Assembly (NCBI GenBank): GCA_947247005.1 | Contig: OX365954.1 | Coordinates: 2,558,001-2,622,000, forward strand | DNA from: Spisula solida | Taxonomy: Eukaryota > Mollusca > Bivalvia > Venerida > Mactridae | DNA: 64,000 nt | Direction: 5' to 3' | Part shown: in pieces, positions 11,398 to 23,907 of the stretch | Layout: every line of letters begins with the position of its first letter | Numbering within the stretch: position 1 is the stretch's first letter | Position numbers and translations under genes: made by a program | Notes under the pieces: generated by a model | Told to the model about the DNA's origin: nothing | The model's database searches: none | What the model saw: only the letters and a program-made list of their open reading frames with translations

Positions 11398-11600
11398 CTT
11401 GGTATATCGCGGCCTGGGATCGAAATCGAACCTTTCCTTCCTCTAAGTGGAAACTCTAACCACCAGTCTGACCACGCTGACCGATACATAATCAACTTGT
11501 GCATATTGATTTTTTCGTTCGACCGAGGCAGTCGTAATTGCGATGGTCGTTCTGTTTTGTCTCCGTAATTGGTCAATGGTCTGACTTCAATGGGGCATAG
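11398..11600 (-). mobile_element. tRNA-related dispersed repeat (family S), copy 1
   Basis: On the minus strand, GTGGTCAGACTGGTGGTTAG and, about 45 bases on, GGTTCGATTTCGATCCCAGG resemble tRNA A and B boxes. The neighbouring block with CAGTCGTAA and an AATTGGTCAATGG-like stretch recurs near 29.6 kb and, inverted, near 33.9 kb. Together these suggest an old tRNA-derived retroposon. The ends are not sharp. Confidence 0.55.
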
Positions 11601-12554
11601 TGATAAAAAATCGGATAATTCGAGAAATAATATTATATTAAGACAATGAACTCACCTGTTACACTAATCAATTCCTTTCCATGTCCTACCACAGTTCGGG
11701 TCTTCCTCTCAAGGACAAAGTCTGGTCTGCAATTTATAAAAAGATCACGCTTTAACGAGAGCAAGCTAGATTATTTCACATGTCAGAATACAGCCGTCAC
11801 ACCTGTGTTGTGGTCACCTGAATTAAGCACATACACGCGTCCGTTTTAAAGATGCACTATGCCCATCTGGACCTTTAAAAATATAGAATCCCTTTTGTGA
11901 TCACATTTGCTAAACCTTCAGTAAATAGAATCATTTTAATGACAATGGACGTGAAAACATATCTCTCTATGTCGCATTATCACGTGACAATACAACAATA
12001 AATTAATAACGAAACTTCCAGTTTTTTTAAAAACAAAAACATTATTTTGTTCAATTTTGTCGCTAATATTCCGACATGGAGAGATATTTTCAGCTGCATT
12101 TTCATTAAAATGGTTCTAAGTACATGATTTAAGAAGTTACACTTAAACATCGTCATGTTGCTTACAATGCAATGTAACATGTTGCTTTGTAAATTCCGAC
12201 CACGTAAAAACACTACCGTATGATGTATAGAACAACAGCACGCGTTAACAAATTGTTCGTGTATGTCTATTCATCCAATACGGTATAATGAGTATTGTTT
12301 TAATCATTTGTCAACCAACCACATAGTTTTACTTTTTAATTGCTTTTGTTAATAATGGCATATAGATATGTATAGGCAAGGACATTTAATCAAGTAAAGT
12401 GTATAGTGGATGTATATCTATACACTAGAGAATTGTTTATGCGCAATCAGACGCAGTATCCTGTCGACGTACGCTCAATGGTAAACGATACGAAAGTTCA
12501 TTGTACGAACAATTCAATTTGTCCCCGGACCGGCTATCAGCAAAATGTAGAGCT

Positions 12555-12712
12555 CAGAGAATTTGACCTGATCCTGACCTTTATGCATGAATATATTACA
12601 AGGTTCTTGCGTTGCATATATAAATTTCCGCGAGCAAATCGTTCAATATCGGTCATTTAGATTTGTGTTGGTATTACACCTCGAGCGTTTTCGTGATACT
12701 TTCCGCTAATGG
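12555..12712 (+). repeat. Dispersed repeat family R, copy 1
   Basis: Blocks CCTGATCCTGAC, AATTTCCGCGAGCAA, AATATCGGTC and GTGTTGGTATTACAC recur at 13100-13222 and in part at 32398-32540. The unit ends near TTCGTGATACTT. It is non-coding. The type of element is unknown. Confidence 0.6.
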
Positions 12713-12749
12713 AAACAAACAACCGGGGTTATAAATAAAGACAATAAAT

Positions 12750-12781
12750 CAGTTGTTAAATTATGCTAATAGAAGGTCGAG
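12750..12781 (+). repeat. 32-bp direct repeat, copy 1
   Basis: Starting CAGTTGTTAAATTATGCTAA, this 32-bp block recurs at 14871-14902 with one visible mismatch, in the same orientation. The two copies bracket MITE B copy 2 and transposon D copy 1. Confidence 0.75.
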
Positions 12782-12833
12782 TTTGCTAGTCATAAGCGGA
12801 GAGTATAACAACTATGTACGAGTTACACCAATC

Positions 12834-13037
12834 TAAAGCCTATGTCCCACTGAGGAATTCCACATCGGCGATGTTCTCCCGATTTCTTTCGATAGCAACC
12901 GAGTCATCACAATTCCTTCTGATATCACAAACTGTCTCTAGACCACGAAGAACCTGTTCCCGATGTCCTGATAGCTCATTAATTTCAATAGGGAGTACAT
13001 CGCCGAGGCAAAAAATGCTCAGAGGGACCTAGGCTTA
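12834..13037 (-). mobile_element. MITE family B, copy 2
   Basis: This is the reverse complement of most of the element at 5348-5573. It keeps both CCTAGGC-type ends (one end reads CCTATGT), the CATCGGGAACAGGTTC block and ATTCCACATCGGCGATGT. It is 204 bp, about 20 bp shorter than copy 1 because of an internal deletion. The short plus-strand frame across it is not a gene. Confidence 0.8.
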
Positions 13038-13099
13038 AACAATCGACATGGCACGACTTTTTCGCCGTGATATATTCCGCACAAGAAGCTTGTTATAAT

Positions 13100-13222
13100 A
13101 TATTCATCGTGCAGATTAATTCGATAAATATAAATGCTCGCCAGGAAATCGTCGCGCAATATCGGTCTATTAGACTGTGTTGGTATTACACATCGAGCGT
13201 CTTCGTGATACTTCTCTCTTAT
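13100..13222 (+). repeat. Dispersed repeat family R, copy 2
   Basis: This shares GCGCAATATCGGTC, GTGTTGGTATTACAC and TCGAGCGTCTTCGTGATACT with 12555-12712. The 5' part is more diverged. It sits about 60 bp after MITE B copy 2. Confidence 0.6.
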
Positions 13223-13537
13223 AAATGATAACGTATACCCGTTTTATGAATATAGTCCATATATCATGTATACTTACAAATCCTTTGAATTGAGAAACAA
13301 AACATTTTATACAAATTAATACACTTTTATGCTACTTCCACTCCACGTTTAACGTTTTTTGTGTGGAATCATTATACTACAATTAATTAATTGGTATTGA
13401 ATTTTATTTAATATAACTTTGGATGTATATTTTGTGTCGTGTTTCCAGACAATATATTATTTGTTAACATGGTAATTGTACGTATTTCAATTTATATTGT
13501 ATTATCAATAATTTTGACGTGACTCAGTGATCATACA

Positions 13538-14752
13538 TACACTTAACCGATTTAAAAACGCAACCGTTGGCTTTTGATAAATTTAAGTCAGTTAAGGTGC
13601 TTTAATTCTCTTGAAATTTTACATGTAATGAAATCAATACATGAAGTCATAGATGTGCAAATTTCATTGTAATCCAGGTTTAGATGGTCAAAACACCAAA
13701 CCACGAAATGTATTGATCGACAATGTCAAGTTCGCAAAATTAATAATGTATTTATAAGCTGCAACCTGATATTAAAATCAGGCGTCTTTGCCTCATGGGC
13801 GGGAAAATAAAGTGTTGTAGGTTGTTGTTCCACACATCTATGTGGAAAACACGTACCAATCCAAACGTTCAGATGTTTCTGCTTGATGATGCACTTCTTG
13901 ACGGCCATTTGTGTCTGCCTTCAAATTTCGTTTCACGAGTAAAAATGCAATGACCTCCACAGCCTCAACATGAGCTGTCAGCAAGTTTTTGCCCATCTAG
14001 CATAGGCTGCATTGTGTCAAATGGTTAAGAATGTACATTTCTTATGTCTATGGCACAGGCATATCATACCCGTAACCGGAAGTGGATAATGGAATAGGTC
14101 AAGATATATAAGAGGACAGACAAAATGAAGCGATTTTCAACATGGGTCATAATAAACATTAATCAAAATGTTACGGAATGTATATTTTAGCAAAATTACT
14201 TAATCGTACGCATCATTGTCTTCAAATTGTAGGTATAACAGAAAATAAGTTTGACCGGAAGTGGCGTCTTTAAAAAAACATTCATGTTTACGCGATTGTA
14301 TCGTCGGCATACCTGACGCAGACAATCGTAGGTGTAAACTGCCTCTTGAAAACACTATACAAGTCTAAATATCGTCGACAGACGACAGTTAATCTTCTTT
14401 GTCATGATAAAACGTCACATAAGGATGTTATGTATCCTAAAAGCGTGACACCGTACATAACGCACTTCAAAATTTAATTTTATGTTTTTTTGTTGGGGTA
14501 TCGTTTCTCTATAAATTGTCGGTCAAATCGTCGTCACGCCCAGTCGTTTTGCTCACGCGTCACATGTAAATAATGAAAACGACGCCACTATGACGTAATG
14601 AGCTAAATTGAAATATTTTTTCGTAGAAAATCGTACCAGGCATAAGACTAGCGTCCCATTCATTGGTTTATACTCCAATAAAATTTAAATAATAATTAAT
14701 ACAAAAAATACCGACCCCCAAAATAGTTGCGTTTCTAAATCGGTTAAGTGTA
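13538..14752 (-). mobile_element. 1.2-kb TA-flanked DNA transposon (family D), copy 1
   Basis: Terminal inverted repeats read CACTTAACCGATTTAAAAAC at the left and GTTTCTAAATCGGTTAAGTG at the right, each flanked by TA. The inverted partner is at 18234-19479, and the two align over their whole length. A 60-codon minus-strand frame (13908-13726) starting MAVKKCIIKQ has an equal-length counterpart in copy 2. It has no transposase motif I can recognise. Copy 1 lacks about 26 bp present in copy 2. Size, ends and TA suggest a non-autonomous or decayed Tc1/mariner-type element; the superfamily is inferred. Confidence 0.85.
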
Positions 14753-14870
14753 TACATGCATTATTACTGTCGCCATTGACCATACTGTGTTTAATTTTGT
14801 ATTGTAAATATATGTACTACTTATAGGCTGAATAGTCTTATGTATTGGAAATAATCACATACACATATAC

Positions 14871-14902
14871 CAGTTGTTAAATTATGCTAATAAAAGGTCG
14901 AG
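14871..14902 (+). repeat. 32-bp direct repeat, copy 2
   Basis: This matches 12750-12781 with one visible difference (AAAAGG for AGAAGG). It lies 119 bp beyond the right end of transposon D copy 1, so it is not that element's target duplication. Confidence 0.75.
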
Positions 14903-17133
14903 AGTCGTGTCAAATTCTTCTTACTACTATACTAATATATTGAAACAGTCGCCAACATGTGATAACAAGACTTCCCAAGGTTGCTATTTATAAGTACCAC
15001 AGTTACTGTTCACAACACTTCATTATATATATGTATGTCATGATAATATAGATCATGGAGTAGCCACTTATCAAGTAAGCAAACAAGACACAGCCTGACC
15101 GCCATGGTACAATCATCTAATGCAGATAAATAACTACATGTACATGTATATTTGATATTTTTAAAATAGAGAAGTTGAAAAACTGAACGTATAAGACCAC
15201 GTCAATACTCGTGACGTCATCCAATGCTCAATGGAGCAGAAAACAGCGATGGCCCTAACGCAGTGTATCTCTTACCATATATTACATATCATTACAAAGG
15301 GGGTAATTACGTAGTATCCGCTAATAAGAGTGACCATAACTGTGTCATTATACGTGTAACAACTATGCATACATGCACACCTTTCATTAGTATGAATTCT
15401 CACTTTAGAGCACACATACATTTATATTCCATACAAACTGTGAGTAGGATTGATCAGATACTGGACACAGTGAATTGAAATTGTTACATATGTGACAGCG
15501 ATTTGTTAACAAGCACTTAACAGTTGCAAATTAACAGAATACTAGTGCTTTGTTCCGTATTTCTATTGTGGGTACTTATGCGCTCCTCGTTAATTTGGTA
15601 TACGACAAACGGATCCATGATACACTTTCACATTGTGTAGATCTACATACACTTAACAAATCTTATAAGTGTGCACGTGTTTTTACCGTATAACTTTTTT
15701 ATTTATGAATATGTCTGCATGAAATTTTGTGTACATGCTATTGAATAACGCAAGATTAGATTAATATTGTTTTTTCTTCAAAATTAAATAAAGCGGATCA
15801 CTGAACCATGAAACATAAAAACACATAAAATGCACGAGAAATTTACGCGTAGGTGCAAATTATTTTTAGTTATGGTCAATTAGAATTTTAGATATAATGC
15901 TACATTCAAAAAACACAAAATTATGGGATTTTTCACTCAGCAAAATGGTTATTTTTAACTTTTAAAAATTAAATTAAAATTTTATGGTCAAAGGGAGGTT
16001 ACTCTTCCAAAATTGAATTTTCATACAAAAAGTGAGTATGTATGAACTTAAATGGTGCTTTATTCTTATCATTGTTTTCTTTATTTCTGTCTCTGTGATA
16101 AGTAAATAGACTTGAACTCAAACTTGATCAGCAAAGAGGTTGAATAGCTGCATTAACAACGAGACAAACACCCAATGAACACACGACAAAAACGTGTGAC
16201 ATTAGCTTTTGTTGATGTCATCATTTGTTTATTCTGTTTGTGACAATTGTAATCAGATTTTAATGAAATCAATTGAATTGTAATCCCATATGTCCAGGCT
16301 ACATATGTTGAAAATTTCAACACGATCAAACTAGTATTGACCGAGTTATGGGTAATATATGTATGCACACTTATAAGATTTCTTAAGTGTACATACAATG
16401 TACTGTTATTTAGAATACTGGTTATATAAAAATATAAATCGGAGCAAGGTAAAATAACAAAGCCCATGTACGACCACACTCCACAACACACTCCACAACA
16501 CCAGAAGAAACAGTCTACCTGCCTTTTGAAATAAATAAACCAGCCTTATGATGGGCATCAAAGTTGCAAAGCGACACATATAAAGCACACATGTTAACAC
16601 AAATGCAAGTAACATCGTATGCTTATTTTTTTAATTAAAAAATAAATACCCCACCCACTCAAGAATGTACGGCGCTACCTTAAACAGTATTAACAATTTA
16701 TAGGTAGCAAATGTACTACCACATAGCAAACAATTCACCATGCGTAATAAATTCATTTTTACCAAGTGCGGATTAAGGGCTGCTAAATTAATGTTCAACA
16801 AGCAAATATGCAAAGTTAATCATATTCTCTGCTAAATGTTTTACTAGACACGATGTGTCCACAGCTACAATAGAGAAGTTGCGAAAGACAACGTGCAACG
16901 TGTATGTCTACGTGAATACTATTTATGGGTATTTCGTCATCGTGTAGTTTTTACAATTAACGGACGTGTTACAGACGAAACTATGATATGTACTATATCA
17001 CACAGGTATGCGTATGCACGGGAAACCCGTGATTTCATCGTCGGTGGTTTCAACACTCATTATCGATTCACGAAGAAATCATGCTACAACTGTCATGTGA
17101 TGTTACACGCACGCGTTGTTTTCCGCAAGCTAA
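14903..17133. other. Mostly non-coding stretch with one doubtful exon-like segment
   Basis: No clear gene is visible. An open plus-strand segment at about 15224-15475 includes DGPNAVYLLPYITYHYKGGN. This faintly recalls the start of Ig-like domain exons in molluscan surface proteins, but it lacks the usual cysteine spacing. The rest is AT-rich with no RNA gene or ordered repeat recognised. Confidence 0.35.
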
Positions 17134-17930
17134 TTAATCCCCCGCCACGAAGTGGGGGGGGGGGGGGGTTATAGGAATGGTCTCCGTCCGTGCGTCCGTC
17201 CGTCCGTAACAAAATAGTGTCCGCTCTATAACTTTTTAATGCCTTGGCCGAATTGCATGAAACTCATACCAAATGTGTAACTTATGAAGACGACGTGCAT
17301 AACACATATTCCAACCATGCAGGTTCAAGGTCAAGGTCACAATTCAAGGTCAAAGGTTTGAATCTTACATTTCGTGTCCGTTCCATAACTTTTTAATGCC
17401 TGGGCAGAATTGCATGAAACTCATACCAAATGTGTAACAAATGAAGACGACATGCCGAACCCACATTCCAACCATGCCAGGTCACAACTCAAGGTCAAAA
17501 GTTTGAATCTTACATTCGTTTCCGTTCCATAACTTTTTAATACCTGTGCCGAATTGCATGGAATGCATACCAAATGCGTAACTAATAAAGACGAGGTGAA
17601 GTACCCACATTCCAATCATGTCGGTTCAAGGTCAAGGTCACAATTAAAGGTCAAAGGTATAAATCTTACATTGGTGTCTGTTCCATAACATTTTAATGCC
17701 TGAGGCAAATTGCATGAAACTCATACTAAATATGTAACTAATGATGACAACCTGCAGAACCATGCTGGTTCAAGGTCAAGGTCACAGTTAAAGGTCAAAA
17801 GTTTAAATCTTACATTTTATATCAGCTCTTTAACTTTTTAATGCCTGGACCAATTTGCATGAACTCATAGCAAATGTGTAACTTATTGGACAATTTCATT
17901 GTTCGTTAATATTAATGCGGCGGGGGATTA
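17134..17930 (+). mobile_element. Tandem-core element with TTAATCCCCCGCC-type ends
   Basis: The ends TTAATCCCCCGCC and GGCGGGGGATTA are inverted repeats. The left end also forms a CCCCC/GGGGG hairpin followed by a poly-G run and a GTCCGTCCGTCC microsatellite. The interior holds about four to five diverged units of roughly 150 bp, each with CATAACTTTTTAATGCC, GAATTGCATGAAACTCATA and CAAGGTCAAGGTCACA. This layout (inverted ends, short microsatellite, tandem core) resembles non-autonomous elements described from oysters and other bivalves. No protein is encoded. Confidence 0.8.
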
Positions 17931-18233
17931 TAGCCGTCATTTGGACTGCCTTGTTTTAATTGCAACGCTTACGTATACATGTAAGGGTCGCTACACGTAC
18001 AAGAAGTCGTACACGTTGGCATCGCAACCTCTAATATTAATCGTCAACGAAAAGTTACTACCCTATTGACTCGTATATTTTAAAATTCACGTTACACTGT
18101 GTTAAACGCCGAACACGGTTATGTTTTGACCTTACTTTGTAGTCACAGCTATCTTATTTAACAATATTCAAATGCACGCAATATAAAACTCTTTTGTACC
18201 GATAGGTCATATTGTATACAAAATACAGAGGTA

Positions 18234-19479
18234 TACACTTAACCGATTTAAAAACTATTTTGGGGGTCGGTATTTTTTGTATTAATTATTATTTAAATTT
18301 TATTGGAGTATAAACCAATGAATGGGACGCTAGTCTTATGCCTGGTACGATTTTCTACGAAAAACTATTTCAATTTAGCTCATTACGTCATAGTGACGTC
18401 ATTTTCATTATTTACACGTGACGCGTAAGCAAAACGACTGGGCGTGACGATTTGACCGACAAATTATAGAGAAACGATACCCCAACAAAGAAACATAAAA
18501 TTAAATTTTGAAGTGCGTTGTGTACGGTGTCACGCTTTTAGGATACATAACATCCTGGCGCCATCGACTTGCTTTAAGCAGTTATGTGACGTTTTATCAT
18601 GACAAAGAAGATTAACTGTCGTCTGTCGACGATATTTAGACTTGCATAGTGTTTTCAAGAGGCAGTTTACACCTAGGCTACGATTGTCTGCGTCAGGTAT
18701 GCCGACGAAACAAGCGCGTATACATGATGGCACCAAACGAATGTTTTTTTTAAAGACGCCACTTCCGGTCAAACATATTTTCTGTTATACCTACAATTTG
18801 AAGGCAATGATACGTACGATTAAGTAGTTTTGCTAAAATATACATTCCGTAACATTTTGATTAATGTTTATTATGACCCATGTTGAAAATTGCTTCATTT
18901 TGTCTGTCCTCTTATTTATCTTGACATATTCCATTATTCACTTCCGGTTACGGGTTTGAGATGCCATAGACATCAGAAATGTACATTCTTGACCATTGGA
19001 CACAATGCAGCCTATGCTAGATGGGCAAAAACTTGCTGACAGCTCATGTTGAGGCTGTGGAGGTTATTGCATTTTTACTCGTGAAACGAAATTTGAAGGC
19101 AGACACAAATGGCCGTCAAGAAGTGCATCATCAAGCAGAAACTTCTGAACGTTTGGATTGGTTCGTGTTTTCTTCATAGATGTGTGGAACAACATCTTAC
19201 AATACTTTATTTTCCCGCCAATGAGGCAAAGACGCCTGATTTTAATATCAGGTTGCAGCTTATAAATACATTATTAATTTTGCGAACTTGACATTGTCGA
19301 TCAATACATTTCGTGGTTTGGTGTTGTGACCATCTAAACCTCGATTACAATGAAATTTGCATATCTATGACATCATGTATTGATTTCATCTCATGTAAAA
19401 TTTCAAGAGAATTGAAGCACCTTAACTGACTTAAATTGATCAAAAACCCACTGTTGCGTTTTTAAATCGGTTAAGTGTA
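18234..19479 (+). mobile_element. 1.2-kb TA-flanked DNA transposon (family D), copy 2
   Basis: This is the inverted partner of 13538-14752. The ends are CACTTAACCGATTTAAAAAC and GTTTTTAAATCGGTTAAGTG, each flanked by TA. It is 1246 bp, about 31 bp longer than copy 1, including a block near 18555-18580 missing there. The 60-codon frame at 19109-19291 matches the copy 1 frame at 53 of 60 residues by my count. The differences are not obviously conservative, which suggests drift. A minus-strand frame at 18530-18772 is also unrecognised. Confidence 0.85.
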
Positions 19480-19789
19480 TATAAGTGGTCACTTTCCAGT
19501 GACGCCCAGTATAGTTTCTCTCCTCTTTCTTGATGTACGATGTCAAACTCAGCATTGACTATTTATAACAATTTACATTACTAGTACATCGATGTGTCAC
19601 ATTAACTTTGTGATGTAATATGTCTTATATCCTATATATTAGACAGCATACCGTATAGAGGACAAAAGCAACATGATTTATTTACATGTTTTTTTCTCTA
19701 ATTTTACATTGACACTGAAGATCGATGCATATATACTAGTAATGGATTGTGTGCTGGCAAGATATGATATCCATTGTTAAATCCAGATA

Positions 19790-19985
19790 ACACGACACGA
19801 CGCGACGCGACGCGACGCGACACTACACTACACGACAAACGACAAACATATAACAAACACGACACGACAAACATAACATTAACATAACAAACATACATAT
19901 ACCAAACATAAACATAACTTACATACACATAGCAAACATAAACATAACATAAATTATACTTTATTACTAGTAACATAAACATTAT
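19790..19985. repeat. Degenerate simple repeats (CGACG and ACATAA types)
   Basis: CACGACGCGACGCGACGCGA runs into ACAAACATAACA-type repeats. This is low-complexity DNA. The minus-strand frame across it, rich in tyrosine and valine, is a by-product. Confidence 0.8.
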
Positions 19986-21679
19986 ATGCATACAATAAGA
20001 ACAATGTCAAGACATAACAGGGCGTGTGACGAACGAATGTCCTAACCAAAGTCTGTAGAAGGGTGTAGCAGGTATAAATTGTACGTGTTACTATGACAAT
20101 ATCCATATGGGCTGCTATCTGATACACTAGTGATTACCTCTACACTATGACAGGGGTATGTTATATAACAGATTAGATTGTGAGCAGTCCTGCTTCAAGT
20201 TTTCCGACAAGTAACGTCACTGCCGAACCTGGACTGTGTATGAAAACCTCTTCATAATATTACAAGTACGTGCGTGTTATACTTTCGGGAAGCGCATGAA
20301 TCTGAATTATATTCAATACGTCCAATACGAAAATATTGAACTTAAAGAAATACAAAAAACATACATGTATACATTATTTTTACGATGCATATGCGTTATA
20401 TGTAATATGAACATTTTTGTTTCATTGAATTGTAGTCAAAAAGTCGGCAAATGTAAATTGTAACACAACAAGTACGGTACGATTGATAGACTACAGTATG
20501 CCAATAGGCCACGATGAAATAGTGAAATTACTTTGATAGTAACTAAATTAATGTTATGAATTGTCTCTGCCTTGTGGTTATATATTTGTCGGATTTTGTG
20601 AGTGGAATATTAAAATTGTCTGCTCGTATATTGGCGAATAAACTTGGTAGTCTATGCAAACAAATGTTCTCCTGTGGGAACGGTTGTTGGGAAAAACGAT
20701 CAAAAACAAAACCAAACAAAGAAGCAATGTTATCAATATACGTTGATTTAGTTTATTTACGCTTGATAGTATAGTGTAAATAAAGGCAGATCGATCGCAA
20801 TTCGTGAAAGAACGCCGGTGTATACATATCGTGGCATATATATGTACTGTATTTGTGCCATGTGCGTTTTGACAAAAAAAAAGAGACAGAATCCAGAATG
20901 GGGAGGTTTGTGTGAACAGTTCGAGATTGCCCGAGACGCCTCACTTAACCCGCACCCACACAGAGAAACCGGTTACCCCTTCTGTTATGTACATGGTGAG
21001 CACTATAAGTCTATATTCACAACATCAACGGAACCCAAATATGAAGAATCCGTGCATGTCTTTACACTAGCAATACATTCTTCTGCATTGTGCTCATACA
21101 AAATATAAACTATATAGTAAAGAATATTCACTTGTAAGAATAGAGTGACGCAGCGGACGAGTCCAATGTTACGGTGTAAAACCAATTTTAAAGGTAACAG
21201 ACAGCTATAATGTCAATGCTAAACTAACAAACTTTATTCTCTTTACCTGTCCAGACAATGATTGTAATATTTTGTGTACACATAAACGACAACGTCACTC
21301 TCACAATATTCTAACTGGACTGTAAATCACAGTTTAAAGAGAATAAGTAACTGAAGATAGACACTTTAACCTCCATCGCACTATACAGATTTTACAGTAT
21401 TTTACTATTATTCTTCATTGTTTTCCTAAGACCTAATTCAAACATTTTGTCTATGCTTAAATACAATCCATTGATGCCATCAATCATGATACGGTACGTT
21501 GTTTTTATGATCCATCATCCGTTATAATATTTGATATCACGTCCGTGCCTACACATAACTTAATGTTTAATATTCGAGGCTGATATGCGACCACATTCGT
21601 GTGTTAACAATCACCAGACCAACATACAGTTAATACGGTAATAATATACAGTAACACAAGAATAGTAATAGTCATTGAC
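19986..21679. other. Non-coding stretch
   Basis: No supportable gene, RNA or ordered repeat was recognised. Open frames of 60-96 codons on both strands have no recognisable motif. Confidence 0.5.
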
Positions 21680-21800
21680 GCCCGCCTTGTTAGAACCGGA
21701 GGGGACTCTAGGTTTGCCGTCCGTCCGTCCTGACATAACTCAAGTGGTTTCCAAGCTAGGTTTGTGAAACTTTGTGTGTGAATAGGGGGCAATAAGGGGA
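21680..21800 (+). repeat. GGAGGGGACT / CCGTCCGTCC repeat fragment (family G), copy 1
   Basis: ACCGGAGGGGACT, then GGTTTGCCGTCCGTCCGTCC, matches the minus strand at about 52595-52635. The CCGTCC run is typical of repeat ends common in mollusc DNA. The boundaries are unclear. Confidence 0.55.
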
Positions 21801-23104
21801 TTATGCACGTCTACAAATATGTGTGTGGTTGCTTTGACAACAGAAACATTGAAAATAATTTAAAGGTCATAGCTTCAAACCGGTACGGGACTTCTCTGTT
21901 GCTTGTCATTCTTAGTGACTTGTTGGGCTGGTTTTAATAGTGTAGTTGGGTGAAGTGGATAACGGAAAATACGGTCATGCAAGAACAGTTACTGAACTCA
22001 TTAAAGGTCTTCATAAACACTTCAGACACACGGCCGTTTTACAAGCAGACAAATTAACTGATATATTTTGTTAATAATTGTTAAGTAGCTCTCTCCAAAA
22101 ACTTGGGAATTTGAATGCGTGGCAGTTATATACTGACTGCGAGATCTAGCACTAGGTTGATATGGTATAATATGACACGTACATGTAGATCTACTAGACA
22201 TCAGGAAATATCTAAATGCCAAATTACTACAATACTTCACTAGTTGACTTAATATCAGCTTTTTAAATAGATATTGACCAAGGCTTCCATATGTAGAGAA
22301 GTTATTCGGTGTTTGAGGAAGAGAAAGTATGTACATGTTGATGGTAGAAGCCAGTATATCGGCACAATACCCGAACAAGATATCTCAAGTACTGTTTTAT
22401 CGGTAAGACGAATGTAAAGTATCCGAGTGCGTCTACTGACTGAAACTATTTAGAAAGTAACATAGGCACATGGTTTCAAATTATCTATGGAAAGTAACAT
22501 ATTGTATGAATCGGCCCTAAATCAGAGATCACCCTCCCCCATCCCCTTATTATTTGTCGAGGATTATCGAAGGCCGTTTTCTAGTTTCTGTCTGTGCAGG
22601 GTTATGTCGTCAAACCGGGTTTTACGCATTTTGTGAACATTCTATGCTCGGCACAGGCGACATTGTGTACGGATATTGATAAAAGTTGTATTTTTTATGT
22701 ATAATATTATATTGTCTTGAAGTGTGCAGTACAAATTAAATGATTGTATTCGGCTTGTTTAAAATATTGGACATAATGTTGAGTTGGGTATATGAGGGCC
22801 AGTCATAAAGAAAGACCCCTGTCTTATGTATTCATAGTATAGATGTGAAAGATATTTTATCGGGTCGAATCCCTTTGCGTCACATAGGATAGGAATGTTA
22901 CAATCAAATTCAATATAATAATAATAGCTTCATTGAAAGAAGATGACATATTAAGATTATATCAATTATACAAAATTATTATCTTTTTTACGATGTGGTC
23001 TAATCTGAAATAACATATATAAAATACATGTACATTCAAATACATTCAAATAAATCATCCATACATATAAACAAACATTCATACATGCAATAGCACGTTT
23101 GAGC
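21801..23104. other. Non-coding stretch
   Basis: A 118-codon minus-strand frame at 22022-22378 is the longest open stretch. It shows no domain motif and no clear splice context, so I do not call it. The AT-rich DNA at 22820-23100 could be the 3' flank of the reverse transcriptase fragment that follows on the minus strand. Confidence 0.45.
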
Positions 23105-23370
23105 AGCGTAGTTTTTTATATCAATTTATTGCAAACATATGTGATTTGTTCATTCCAATTTAAATTATGATCAATATAGACGCCAAGAAGTTTTATAGTT
23201 TTTACTTGCTCCAGTTGTGTATCGTTAACCTGAATATTTAATTGCTCTAAATGTTTTAATTTATTTGTTGAACCGATTACCAAGCATTTTGACTTTATGG
23301 GTAGAATTGCTTCACACCAGTGAGCCACCGTATTAGTGTCAGCCTGTAGTTGAGATTCAGTGTGTCAGGG
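23105..23370 (-). pseudogene. Decayed non-LTR retrotransposon reverse transcriptase fragment
   Basis: The minus-strand frame reads LQADTNTVAHWC, then KSKCLVIGS, then IKLLGVYIDHNLNWNEQI. This matches the order seen late in non-LTR (LINE) reverse transcriptases: an LQ-D-V-WC helix, a K-K-(F/I)G strand, and the LLGV-ID-L-W-HI block that follows the palm domain. The frame is closed by a stop soon after CNKLI and by another about 12 codons upstream of ADTNT. Neither the catalytic palm motif nor an endonuclease is present, so it is a dead fragment. The clade cannot be fixed from this piece. Confidence 0.8.
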
Positions 23371-23698
23371 TGCGGGTTTAAAAGATTATTATACACGGGA
23401 AACTTATATCACAGGAATTTGAAATTCTATCGCAGTTGATCCATTCAAAATCGCTCTTTCCATTTATTATACTTCACTTTTAGTAGCTTTTGGTATTTGA
23501 TAGGTCATCGGAGATAACTCTAGACTTATCAATAAACAAACATGCTTAATATAAACACTGCACGGTCGTCTGACAGCTTGTTTTCAATACACGTTGAAAG
23601 AGAACAATGATTGAAAAGTAATTATGCACAAGATTAATCAAAAAGGAACATTGAAAATGCATTTAACTTTCATTTTTATTTGAGAGCAAAGTCTAACT

Positions 23699-23907
23699 AG
23701 ACAGTGTGATCATCAGAGGTCTATACTAGACAGTGTTATCATCAGAGGTCTATACTAGACAGTGTTATCATCAGAGGTCTATACTAGACAGTGTTATCAT
23801 CAGAGGTCTATACTCGACAGTGTTATCATCAGAGGTCTATACTAGACAGTGTTATCATCAGAGGTCTATACTAGACAGTGTTATCATCAGATGTCTATAC
23901 TAGACAA
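23699..23907. repeat. 29-bp minisatellite, about seven units
   Basis: Units read AGACAGTGTTATCATCAGAG followed by GTCTATACT, nearly identical across about 208 bp. The first unit (GTGTGATC) and the last (GATGTC) are slightly diverged. There is no unique DNA between units. Confidence 0.92.

Noticed and set aside
22022..22378. 118-codon minus-strand frame
   Set aside because: No recognisable domain, and a serine- and tyrosine-rich mix typical of chance frames. No splice or poly(A) context could be tied to it.
23105..23370. Functional retrotransposon gene
   Set aside because: Only a late piece of the reverse transcriptase is present, closed by stops at both ends, with no endonuclease or catalytic motif.
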